Below are positions 54,175 to 63,392 of a stretch of DNA of 64,000 nt, in pieces. Position 1 is the first letter of the stretch, and each line of letters starts with the position of its first letter. The translations under genes were made by a program, and so were the position numbers. The notes under the pieces are model-generated. The model had not been told where the DNA came from. It ran no database searches and worked only from the letters and a program-made list of their open reading frames with translations. This DNA is from Macrothele yani (taxonomy: Eukaryota > Arthropoda > Arachnida > Araneae > Macrothelidae): assembly GCA_039090855.1 (NCBI GenBank), contig CM077025.1, positions 98,374,489-98,438,488 of the forward strand. The letters run 5' to 3'.

Positions 54175-54246
54175 GTTCACGCCAGGATTCGAACCAGGAT
54201 CCCCTCATTCCGGAATAAGTTGCTCTACCAATTGAGCTACGCGGAC
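54175..54246 (-). ncRNA. tRNA-like unit, right arm
   Basis: Inverted copy of 54020-54091 with few changes (T-stem CCTGG instead of CCGGG, which weakens pairing). Box A is intact. Read on the minus strand it points towards the left copy; the T-run complementary to 54015-54019 lies just beyond the left copy. Confidence 0.6.
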
Positions 54247-54253
54247 TTTTTTT
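54247..54253 (+). terminator. T-run, candidate Pol III terminator (plus strand)
   Basis: Seven T's lie directly after the acceptor of the right tRNA-like unit. A Pol III transcript starting at the left unit would meet no T4 run until here. The mirror site for the minus strand is the complement of A5 at 54015-54019. Confidence 0.5.
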
Positions 54254-54640
54254 ATTCTGATTCCTATCTGCCTTTATGTCGTGTGCGTCCTTCGGGCAGG
54301 TACGTCACATCTCCTGGTACGTTACAACTGCTACTCAGTACTTTTGCTCGAATAGACTGACCACTGCTATTCAGTACTTTTGGATTATATACTCAACAAT
54401 TATAATCCCAGCCCCTGCGCCATGTTTTCCAGAATTTAACCCTTTGGCTACTCTCCGTGACAGACGTGAGATACTTGCCTACAACAGCAAACAAAATACA
54501 AATCACAAATATTTATAAAAGCAAATATTTACACAAGAAGCTTAACACACAACGCTTCGTCCGATGCAACTCGATATTCCCAAATCATAATCCTTTTCCC
54601 GGTCCGCATCAGTTCTGAAGGATAAACCTTTTATCAGTCA

Positions 54641-55432
54641 TCAGTTTCTTTCTTTGAAACATTTCTTCCGACGGACCCTCTTCACGTTCCATCGCGTGAA
54701 CTGATCGAACCCTAACCGCGTTGCATCACTCTTGCGGTGTTTACTGACACCAACGCGACAAGAAAAACAGCCAACTGAATTTTTGTTTTTCTTTTTCCGT
54801 CTACCCCTCTCCCAAAAGTCACTTTCCTCGGTTGGGGCTCCGCGGTAGTCGCTACTACCACCCATCTCATTTTCACAGGTTGAATCCTTCAACTCGGGGA
54901 GCACACCTTCAATTAAGACTGCTTTCCTATTATCCCCCTTTATCCCCGGAATAATTTCCCCACAGCTGAGTTCAGAAACTCCCTCACAGATAACTTTCCC
55001 ATTACTCTGTGGACCTCCCAAACCGGATTCTAACCCTGCGCCCGTCAGTAATATCCCATTCTCATTCCCTTCCAAATTCTTATCTTCGGTGAATTCTCTT
55101 TTCACTATGGATCCCTGCACCGCAAATTCCTCACGCAGAGTGTGACATGCATCGTGCATTTCAGTATTCAATTTAACTTCATTATCATTGGCATATTTAT
55201 TACCTACACTGAGCTCAGAGTTTGCTTCTTCTCTGGCCTGCACTATCTCTGTAGTGAGCTCAACCTGCTGTACCTCTTGTGACGCTTCACCATTTTTAGT
55301 CTGTGTCTCAGTCTGAAGTGCCAAGTCCAGTTTCATAGCCGAAATTACTTTGCCCGTGGCATCAATGGCATCACGCAATTCTTTCAGCATGGATTTTAGT
55401 TCTTCAATTTCTGATTCTGTAAGTTCTGCCAT
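54641..55432 (-). CDS. Gag-like protein of the LTR element
   Basis: 263 codons from ATG 55432, about 190 bases after the primer-site-like sequence next to the 5' LTR. The N-terminus (residues 1-40, IEELKSMLKELRDAIDATGK) is strongly helical, probably a coiled coil. The middle is acidic (Glu, Asp, Asn), and the C-terminus turns basic (RGRRKKKNKN, VKRVRRKKCFKE) with CFSC. No capsid domain or CCHC knuckle is recognised. The position argues for a gag-like nucleic-acid-binding protein; sequence alone does not prove it. Confidence 0.55.
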   Translation of the reverse strand: MAELTESEIEELKSMLKELRDAIDATGKVISAMKLDLALQTETQTKNGEASQEVQQVELTTEIVQAREEANSELSVGNKYANDNEVKLNTEMHDACHTLREEFAVQGSIVKREFTEDKNLEGNENGILLTGAGLESGLGGPQSNGKVICEGVSELSCGEIIPGIKGDNRKAVLIEGVLPELKDSTCENEMGGSSDYRGAPTEESDFWERGRRKKKNKNSVGCFSCRVGVSKHRKSDATRLGFDQFTRWNVKRVRRKKCFKERN

Positions 55433-55623
55433 TATTATTTTTTTCTTTTCTCTTCTACTGCGGTAAGAATGTAGTGTCAGGAATTTCAGCTCATGAATTT
55501 TGATACCAAATAAATGATTCTTTCACCTAAAATTTCTATCGGCGTTGCTACCAAATTAATTTTGAATAAGCCTAGCGATATCCAAATGTTAGCCATCAAT
55601 TTACGTAGCACACACCTAACGAT

Positions 55624-55641
55624 ATCCAACTTCTGACACCA
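55624..55641 (-). promoter_or_regulatory. Primer-binding-like site of the large LTR element
   Basis: Minus reading TGGTGTCAGAAGTTGGAT starts two bases inside the 5' LTR boundary at 55644. TGGTGTCAGAAG-type sites are common in Ty3-like elements. It is the main argument for minus orientation. Confidence 0.65.
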
Positions 55642-55643
55642 AT

Positions 55644-57139
55644 TCTTGCTACCCCCGGGTGGCCGGATTATCGAATAAAAATAATAAGCTTTAAGAATTT
55701 AGATGTCAGGATATCAGGCAATGGCTGACGGCCCGGGGGTAGACAGTAAAATTTAGAATAATATTTGTGAGCTCTTTTTATCGCCGAAATCTTATGTACT
55801 GGTGAAAGAATTTATCCTGCAATTTAGCCAATCAAAACTAAGAAATTCTGACACTCATTAATTAGTCATGCAACTTCAGGACTGGCACAAGACAACATAC
55901 ATTTAATCAATTAACAACAAAATATGAGGATAATGATGAAGGCGTCTATGTACAGAGGATTGTGAAGGAGGGGCGTCAAGTAGACTCGCCCCTTTCGGGA
56001 TAGCTCTGAGGCTGAATTTGTCATTAAAGTCAATGATTATTTGTTGGCCTATACAGTCCGGCTTTAAAAACAGTTCTCAGCCGACGAGAGTCTATTGGCT
56101 GACCGGAGCCAATCTAATCACAACTGGCATGCATACATAAGTTCTGTACTTACAGATATGCTGTTTCCTCAGGTATCCATGTTTGATGTATTTATATTCG
56201 AAGCGCACCTGTGTGATGACACGCCCATTTCAGAGCGCGCACTATAACCAATGGAGAGGGGAGTCGAACCCCATCTCCCACTTTCTCTCGTGCACTGCAT
56301 TCACCTGCATGAAATCATGGACGAATTTATGCGCACCAATGTCGTGGTGGAACGAAGCCGCTGACGTGTAGAAGGATCCGTTCGTCTCTCCAAAGGTGAT
56401 TCTCGCATACATCACCGGTCGGCATCTCCGTCATTCGGGGCTGTAATTCCATCACATCGTGTGACCTCCGGGAAACTGGCTTTCTCTTACGTGCATTCTA
56501 GCACCAGGAAAAGAGGTATCGTCTTCTCTCCTCTTCCTCGCGGTAATATCAACCGCTCGGCCGCTCCTTGTACAGCTGGCCGGCATCTTCGGACAGAAGC
56601 TCTTCCTCCGAGCTGAATCCGCTTCACCGAGACTCGTTCGCTTCACGGCTCGGAACCAGACTATTCTTTTTCGCTTGTTTACATCATTCACAGATTCCTT
56701 GTTCTTCTTCTTAGGGGTCTGTTTAAACTCTCTTGTTAGCCTGAAAGCATTTTGCGCGGTGAAGTGGTATGAAATACATGCCTCTGCATTCGGAATGTGT
56801 GGTGGGTCCCACTTCCTGAAAAGTACAGAAAACACATAACTTAACTAATACTCCTTTGTCCTGCCAAGGTTTGGAGTAGCAAACGCCATAAGTTTCCTGA
56901 TCTGTTGACACTTTAATGGCTATCTGACTTGATCAACACGCACTAAGGGGGCGACGCATCGTGTTCCCCACAGCAGGCTAGGATTTCTCCCTTCCAAGAA
57001 AAAGGGCTCTTATCTGTGTTCTCCTCTTTTGAAATGCGGGAAACCACTAGCTATTAATTTTCACCCAATAATTAATGCTGTTCCCGCAAATTGCCAAACC
57101 TGCTAATCGAATTCATTTCAGTACCTAAAAGTCGTAACA
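55644..57139 (-). repeat. 5' LTR (minus orientation), 1,496 bases
   Basis: Same as 50757-52252, except that its inner end reads TCTTGC instead of TGTTGC. The 127-codon frame is also open here (56452-56835). Confidence 0.93.
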
Positions 57140-57159
57140 ATATATATATATATATATCA
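57140..57159. repeat. (TA)n run at the right end of the LTR element
   Basis: TA units between the LTR end and the (TGA)n tail of RTE copy D. A TSD cannot be defined inside the run (left ATAC, right ATAT). Confidence 0.8.
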
Positions 57160-57174
57160 TCATCATCATCATTG

Positions 57175-58995
57175 TCAACCATTATCAATCCACTGCTGGA
57201 CGAAGGTCTCCTCAAGTTTCCTCCACAACGGTCTGTCTTGTGCCAGTCTCCTCCATGTCACCCCTGCATACTTTCGAATTTCATCCACCCATCTCCCATG
57301 TGGTCGTCTTCTGGGTCTTTTCCTGTCCCTTGGAATCCAATCTAAAATTTCGGCTGTATATCGATGATCTGTCCTTCTGGCAGTATGTCCAGCCCATTGC
57401 CATTTCAGGGATTTAACTCTGATCATGATGTCTTCCACTCTTGTCATTTTTCGGATCCACGAGTTCCTCTTCTTATCTCTCCTGGTTACACCAAGTATGC
57501 ACCTCTCCATGCTACTTTGAGTTGTCTGCAGCCTTTGTATGTTTCTTTTAGTTAAGGTCCACGTCTCTGCACCATACGTAAGCACTGGAAGGATGCATTG
57601 ATCAAACACTTTTCTTTTAAGACATAATGGCATATTGCTCTTGAAAATTATGCTGTTTCTTCCAAAAGCTCTCCAGGCAAGTTTTGTACGCCGATAAATT
57701 TCTTCATCAATGTGACCCTCACTTGATATCTGCTGTCCAAGATAAACGTACGTATCTGTTATCTCCAGCTTTTCTCCATCAATCGATAAATCTTCATTTC
57801 TTGTAAAAGCATTGTACATCACTTTTGTCTTCTGAAAGTTCATTTTTAATCCCACTTCTTTACTCTTGTCAGCAAGTTCCTGGATCATACTCTGCAGCTC
57901 TGATGGGGTAGTTGCAAAAATGACTACGTCATCAGCAAAACGAAGGTGGGTTAGATAATCTCCATTAATCTTTATCCCCTTGTTTTCCCAGCTCAGTGAC
58001 TGAAAAACACCCTCCAATGTGGCATTAAAGAGCTTCGGAGATATGGTGTCACCTTGTCTCACTCCCTTTCCAATTTTTATGTGTGTTGTATTTTCAAACA
58101 GCCGAATCTTTGCACTTGCATTTTCATAGATGTTATTAATAATATTAATGTATGCATCTTCAATACCGCAGGTTTTCAGAACCATTGTAACTGCTGATGG
58201 TTTCACCGAATCAAAGGCTTTTTCATAATCGATAAAAGCCATGCACAATGGAAGTTCATATTCCCTCGCTCTTTCAATTAGTTCTCTCAGCACATGGATA
58301 TGATCTATTGTGCTGTAGCCACTCCTGAATCCAGCTTGTTCTCTCGGTTGAGCCATGTCCAGTGTTACTTTCAAGCGGTGTGAAAGAACTTTAGTGAAGA
58401 TTTTATAAACTACTGATAGGAGACTGATAGGTCTGTAGTTTCCGAGATCCTCAATGTCACCTTTCTTATGTAGCAGGATCATTGTAGCGGTGTTCCAATC
58501 CTCAGGAATCTTTCCTTCATTAAGGTATCGAGTGAAAATTTGGGCGAGTACTGTTTCGATTTCTCCACTTGCTTCTTGTATGATGTCTACAGTAATTCCA
58601 TCTTCTCCTGGAGCTTTTCCCCGCTTCATGTTCTTGATTGCATGTGCAACTTCTGCTGGAAGGACTGGAGGAACTCTGGTACTGGTATCTTTCATGATGT
58701 CTGGAGTGCATGTATCATCCCTTTCATATAATTTGGAGTAGAAATCTTTCACTCTTGTCAAAATTTCGCCTCTATTTCTTGTTACAGAACCATCTTCTTT
58801 TCTCAGTGCCATAATCTGTTTTCTTCCCTTACTGAGATGTCCCTTTGCTATCTTTAGGCTTTGGTTGTTTTCAATTGCTTTCCTCACTAGTTCACAGTTG
58901 AATTATCTTACGTCTTCAGTGATACTTTTTCGTACTGTCTTGCATAGCTCTATATATTCCACTTTGGAAGTCACATCTTCTTTAGTTGTCCTCAT
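57175..58995 (-). pseudogene. RTE reverse transcriptase, copy D (one nonsense codon)
   Basis: From ATG 58995 the frame reads MRTTKEDVTSK and meets TAA near 58903 (KITEDVR then stop, where other copies have Lys). From 58887 it is open for 570 codons: GKAPGEDGI, HKKGDIEDLGNYRPISL, AFIDYEKAFDSV, GVRQGDTISPK, RFADDVVIF, ending QQWIDNG. RT motifs are intact, and this is the only RT lesion I see. Confidence 0.88.
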
Positions 58996-60134
58996 CTCTC
59001 TTCTTTTTGCATCAACATTTTCGTTTTTCCTGATAATTTATTTACATGCAACTTGTTCTTAGACCCAGCTAATTTTGTTGCTGTTTCCATAAGAGCTTTG
59101 GTTACTTTTCTGTTAACTTCAGAAATATCCACTTCTTCCGATGTTAGGCCTTCTAAAGCAGAGAACCTGTTCTTCAGTACCAACTTGAACGTATTATGGT
59201 GTTTTTTAAGGTTGGTTATGTCAATAGATTTTGTTTGTCTTATGAGCTTGCCACGTTCAAGTTTAGTGTTGAGGTGCATCTTACATCTCACCAATCTATG
59301 GTCACTACCTGTGTTGAACTTGTTTAGCACACTGCAGTCTTCTATGACGAATTTTTTGTTACACATAATAAAACCAATTTCACTTGTCGTCCCATTTGGA
59401 TGTCTCCATGTCCATTTCCTGTGTGGCGTTTTCTTGAAGAAGGAGTTCAAGATGAAAAACCCTTCTGCCTCTGCAAACTCTACGAGAGTATTTCCACGCT
59501 GGTTTCTGTAGCCGTGACCGAATTTACCTACTGAAGTTTCATTCTGTTGCCGTTGCCCTATTTTTGCATTGAAATCTCCCATAATTATTTTTAAGTGCTG
59601 CTTACCTTTATTATTTAGATGACGAATTTCCTCATAAAATCCTTCAATTTCTTCTTCAGAATGAATTGTGGTGGGCGCATAAGTTTGAATAATCTGAGCC
59701 TGGTATCTTCTCGATAGTTGGATAACGAGTCGTGCAGCTCTGTCAGAGGAACGTTCAACTTCTACCACTTTATCCTTCAGTTTCTTGTTTATTATAAATC
59801 CAACACCACTAATTCTGCCAGTATCAGTCCCACGATAGTAGAAGAGATGTCCACTTTTCAGTTCAATGAGATCTTCTCCTTTTCTCCTTACCTCACTTAG
59901 CCCCACGATGTCCCACTTGATCCTTTGTAGTTCCTCTTCCAATTCAAGAAGCCTTGAATCAGAAGATAGGGAGCGTCCTTTGTACGTTGCCAAGGTCAGC
60001 ATCAGATGGCAGCCTAGTCCGGTCCTCCGGGGATTCTTAGCACCCTCTGCCTTCATGTCGCACTGGCCGCTGCCTTGGCCAGGTACATTCCAGCTGCCGG
60101 AGACTGAGGGCCAAGATTTAAGTTGTGGAGTCAT
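58992..60134 (-). CDS. RTE endonuclease (AP-type), copy D
   Basis: 380 codons from ATG 60134 (MTPQLKSWPSVSGSWN). Endonuclease motifs GLSEVRRKGE, QTYAPTTIHSEEE, IMGDFNAKIG and SDHRLV are present. Like copy A it ends QKEER at TGA 58992-58994, because the A-run has five instead of six A's, and the stop overlaps ATG of the RT frame as ATGA (58992-58995). Confidence 0.85.
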   Translation of the reverse strand: MTPQLKSWPSVSGSWNVPGQGSGQCDMKAEGAKNPRRTGLGCHLMLTLATYKGRSLSSDSRLLELEEELQRIKWDIVGLSEVRRKGEDLIELKSGHLFYYRGTDTGRISGVGFIINKKLKDKVVEVERSSDRAARLVIQLSRRYQAQIIQTYAPTTIHSEEEIEGFYEEIRHLNNKGKQHLKIIMGDFNAKIGQRQQNETSVGKFGHGYRNQRGNTLVEFAEAEGFFILNSFFKKTPHRKWTWRHPNGTTSEIGFIMCNKKFVIEDCSVLNKFNTGSDHRLVRCKMHLNTKLERGKLIRQTKSIDITNLKKHHNTFKLVLKNRFSALEGLTSEEVDISEVNRKVTKALMETATKLAGSKNKLHVNKLSGKTKMLMQKEER

Positions 60135-60341
60135 TTTGGAGGGGTTTGGCCATAACTCACCACGCTGGCCAAGCGGGTTGGTGAGTGTGGGATAGAATTT
60201 CCTCTAATCCCGATGGTATAGTTATACCTCTATTGGCGGTCGTCAGAGCCCCTTTAGTGGGAACAGGATGCACCACGAGAAGGCGGGGTTGACATTTGTC
60301 AAGGAGAGGCTGTGATGTTACGCATCACCTGACCTTACATC

Positions 60342-60343
<2 letters not shown>

Positions 60344-60380
<37 letters not shown>
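60344..60380. repeat. (TA)n run at the 5' end of RTE copy D
   Basis: TA units directly outside the RTE 5' end, again associating RTE insertion with TA runs. Confidence 0.85.
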
Positions 60381-60382
<2 letters not shown>

Positions 60383-60994
60383 TATTGCATATAACCTGTT
60401 AAAGTACTTCTCGGGTAGGGAATTCGAATTTCGGGGAAGCAGTATTTGTAAGTTTGTCAGAAGCAGTAAGTTTCCGTACAATCCGCTTGTCAGAAGCAGT
60501 AAGTTTCCGTACAAATCTCTTAAAGCACTTTTCGGGCAGGAAGTTGCTCGAATTTTAGGAGTCGGTCTCAGTCTCGCTCTCTCTCTCTATCTTTATCCTT
60601 TTTTTCTTTCTCTCCGACCTCTGGACCCTCCTATATGTAGGCTATCATGAAGCTCACATGATGATGAAAGTTAGGTAGATGTAAGTTAAATTTACTTACT
60701 TAATATGTATATCTCTGCTGATGTTCATAGTAACTTCATTGCACATGAATCACACTTTGTAAAACCTATAATAAAGTCACCAGGAGAAGAACTTTCGTAC
60801 AGTTCCACGTCTTTTATTAGATTGTAATTGGAAAGTCAGGTCACTTACACGCGATATTCACCAATGTTCATTTTTTTCGTCGATCAAATCGATTTCAAGC
60901 TCTTTTATATAATAACGTTGGACAACCTACTTTTTTACAATACAAACTATCGAAACAGAATACAAATCGCTATAACTTTATCGTGAATATTGCT
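60381..60994. other. No gene; short direct duplication
   Basis: GTCAGAAGCAGTAAGTTTCC occurs twice (about 60457 and 60489). Otherwise AT-rich flank without a supported frame. Confidence 0.45.
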
Positions 60995-61170
60995 CATTTC
61001 GCCGAAAGATCATTTCACCGAAGATCACTTCACCGAAAGTATATTTCGCCGAAAGGTAATTTCTCCGATGGGTCACTTCATCGAAAAGTTCATTCGCCGA
61101 AAGGTCGTTTCACCTAAAGGTTCGTTTCAGTGAAAGATTGTTTCACCGAACGATCACTTCACTGAAACAT
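60995..61170. repeat. Tandem repeat of short self-complementary units
   Basis: About ten units of 16-19 bases built around TTTCGCCGAAAGGTCA or TTTCACCGAAAGATCA. The core TTTCNCCGAAA is nearly self-complementary (TTTC/GAAA), so each unit can form a tiny stem, and the spacer GGTC/GATC varies. Confidence 0.75.
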
Positions 61171-61564
61171 AACATCACCATTGCAGTCTGTTCACTATGA
61201 GATGTACGGAATTTTTCAGATGTTTCATCGGGAAGTCCACAATGTCTCGAGTTTACCACTTACAGAATCATAACAATTATGTAATGATATCTGATAACAA
61301 TTATGTTATCAGTGTGTGATTCCGGCAAAGGTGAGAGAAAAAGAAATACAAAAATATAACAAACATCCAACTCGAAAAGAACCGATCGCTATAATAACCC
61401 TCATAAAAAATTTTGCATTTTCTTCGAGAAGCTCCATGCTGAAAGGACTGATCTTAAATTTGACTTTTTCACAGTGACTGGATTTCTTACAACACACAGA
61501 TCGTGCAATTAATTCTGAATGTTCACATGAATACTACTTTTCCCATCGTAAATTATATTCAATA
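61171..61564. other. No feature recognised
   Basis: Flank of the Tc1 element; no supported frame or repeat. Confidence 0.4.
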
Positions 61565-61566
61565 TA

Positions 61567-62978
61567 CACTGCTGGCCACCCAAAATGCGACACCAAGAAG
61601 GACACGAGATAGCAAAGCCAGATTTACTGGACACATAACAACAGATGCAAAGATGAAACGATTGAGCATACAGGCCCGTGCGACTTGCGGAACACGCAGA
61701 CTTCAATAGTTCGTGTGGCCTCCATGGCTGGCAATAACGGCCGCTACACGCCGCGGCATCGAACGAAAGAGGCTTTGGATGTGGGCTTGCGGTATGTCTG
61801 CCCAGGCTGCTTCCACACGTTGCCACAGTTCATCGGGCGTAGCCGCGGGTGGTACTTGCCGGGCCACTCGGGTGCCGATCAGCGACCAGACATGTTCGAT
61901 GGGCGACATATCAGGAGAACAGGCCGGCCACGGCAGCAGTGACACCTGGTGGGCCGTGAAAAATTGTTGCACAATGCGTGCCACGTGCGGGCGCGCATTG
62001 TCCTGTTGAAACGTGGCCGCTGGCAGGTCCTGCAGGTAAAGGAGGACTACAGGCTCCAAAACTTCGGAGATGTAGCGGTGGCTGTTGAATGTACCGGCGA
62101 TGCGTATCAGAGGGGTGCGGGTGTCATATCCAATTGCGCCCCAAACCATAACGTCAGGCGACAGACCGGTATGGCGATGAATAATGCAGGCGTCATACGG
62201 TCTCTCGCCGCGGTGCCGCCACACGCGGATTCGACCATCGTGGTGTTGCGGGCCGAAGCGGGATTCGTCGGAGAAGACAATGTCGTGCCATTCTGTAGTC
62301 CAAGTTCGGCGTTCAACGGCCCACTGCCGCCGCACTCGCCGGTGGTGTAACTTTAGTTGTAATCGGAGCAATGGGCGCCGTGCGACAAGTCCCCGCTCCT
62401 GCAGACGACGTCCAACGGTGCGTGCTGACACAGATTGTTGCGCAACATACCCTAATTCCTGCGCTAACGTCGTGATGTGGCGGTGCGAGCCCTCAATGCC
62501 CGCCGTACAACATGTTGGTCCTCTCGTTCGGTGGTGTACTGCGGCTGCGGCAATCGCTCACGTCGGTCGGTCAGTCCGTCCCTCCTGCACCCACCGAATC
62601 CTTACTCGCCTCACTGTGGCTGGATGTCGTCCCACACGGGCGCCGATGTCCCGATACGATAAACCACTGTCGCGATAAGCCACTATTCGTCCTCTGTCGA
62701 ACTCCGAAACGTGCTGGAATGACTGCTGTATTCTGCGACGAGGCATCAGGAAGCTTCTCACGCACAGGTCCGGCAGTACAACAGACTTCCACTACTTACA
62801 CCCCGCCTACTGTGCACCCTTCTTATAGTGCCCCTCGGTGGCGTGCCGGGCGCACATGATTTGCATATGCCCTGCAATGCTAATCGTTTGCATGTCCTCT
62901 CGCGGGCGACTCATCCTGCGAATTTCAGGCCAATCGGATGCTTCCTTCTTGGTGTTGCATTTTGGGTGGCCAGCAACG
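61567..62978 (-). mobile_element. Tc1-like element, full length
   Basis: Ends CACTGCTGGCCACCCAAAAT (61567 on) and ATTTTGGGTGGCCAGCAACG (to 62978) are inverted, TA on both sides (61565-61566, 62979-62980). 1.41 kb. Partial relatives lie at 27713-27863 and 30747-31756. Confidence 0.92.
61703..62761 (-). pseudogene. Tc1-like transposase, frameshifted
   Basis: N-terminal part 62558-62761: MPRRRIQQSFQHVSEFDRGR, then helix-turn-helix YRDIGARVGRHPATVRRVRI. Frameshifts in the linker (about 62430-62560). 61703-62431 carries the second helix (ARTVGRRLQERGLVARRP) and catalytic residues: IVFSDESRFG (Asp), FQQDNARPHVARIV (Asp), CSPDMSPIEHVW (Glu), 34 residues between the last two, ending HGGHTNY. All catalytic residues are present, but the reading frame is broken upstream. 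Confidence 0.88.
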
Positions 62979-62980
62979 TA

Positions 62981-63392
62981 AGTATGCAGAAATTTGAACT
63001 CAGAGTCGAATTTTAAGACTCATAAATGTATGACATGGGTGACTATTGTTGCCAGAATTATTTTGAATCTCATACGTAGTATTAAAGAAGTCTTAAAATT
63101 TCTGTATTTTGGGATAATATCGAAATGAAAAATAAAATCATTCAATGACATGTAGTGCAACATAGAAAGTATATTACATCGAGAGAACAACTGAACTGTC
63201 AATTCAACTTATTTTTACCGTTAGCAATTACTATACTGTGTATGCAGAATTTATTCATAACGGGACTAAGATACCATATTTTTTAAACAAAACTTCCTCC
63301 AGAATGTAACAGATTTGTTGGCTTGCCTTGAGAAACACGGCTTTGCTCACACACACTACACCTCCAAACTTTTCAAATAATACCAAAGTATA
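62981..63392. other. No feature recognised
   Basis: AT-rich flank without a supported frame or repeat. Confidence 0.4.

Larger units (their letters stand above)
53942..54326. mobile_element. Palindromic mini-LTR element with tRNA-like units and tRNA-Lys primer site
   Basis: Two arms of about 184 bases (53942-54125 and 54141-54326) are near-perfect reverse complements around a 15-base loop. Outer ends are TGTAAC and GTTACA, the TG..CA form of LTRs. The element is inserted in the 36-base array with a 4-bp TSD, ACTG (53938-53941, 54327-54330). Each arm, read inward, has TGTAACGTACC, an AATAAAA signal, a 72-base tRNA-like unit with intact Pol III boxes, and TTTATAA or GTTATAA. The centre holds TGGCGCCCGAACAGGGAC, an exact 18-base complement to the 3' end of tRNA-Lys used as primer by many retroelements. 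I read the arms as inverted short LTRs and the centre as a primer-binding site. No coding capacity. Confidence 0.8.
53742..54385 (-). repeat. 36-base tandem array encoding 12-residue repeats
   Basis: Unit GAATAGACTGACCACTGCTA plus CTCAGTACTTTTGCTT. About five units on the left (53742-53941) and part of two on the right (54327-54385) of a 385-base insertion. A 36-base period is 12 codons; on the minus strand it encodes repeats of SSGQSIQAKVLS, open across 53644-53985. I infer a repetitive segment downstream of gag in the host LTR element. Confidence 0.85.
50757..57139 (-). mobile_element. Non-autonomous LTR retrotransposon, 6.4 kb
   Basis: Two direct repeats of 1,496 bases (50757-52252 and 55644-57139) bound an internal part of 3.4 kb. 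Termini in the minus reading are TGTTACGAC and GTAGCAACA. The minus orientation is set by the primer-binding-like site beside the right LTR and a gag-like frame next to it. The LTRs differ at about 17 bases plus two single-base indels by eye, roughly 98-99% identity, so insertion is recent. No reverse transcriptase or integrase is recognisable. Confidence 0.9.
57160..60343 (-). mobile_element. RTE LINE copy D, full length
   Basis: Minus-strand RTE with the complete 5' untranslated region (as in copy A), endonuclease, reverse transcriptase and (TGA)n tail. TA runs lie at both ends. About 3.18 kb. The best reference for the full element in this window. Confidence 0.92.

Noticed and set aside
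54020..54246. A pair of functional tRNA-Arg(CCG) genes
   Set aside because: Boxes A and B are good, but the anticodon stem does not pair in register and the two copies are arms of one mobile palindrome. I annotate them as tRNA-like.
53742..54385. Regular 36-base repeats as a CRISPR-like array
   Set aside because: The units are directly adjacent with no unique spacers, and the surroundings are eukaryotic retroelements. The array is a coding-phase tandem repeat.
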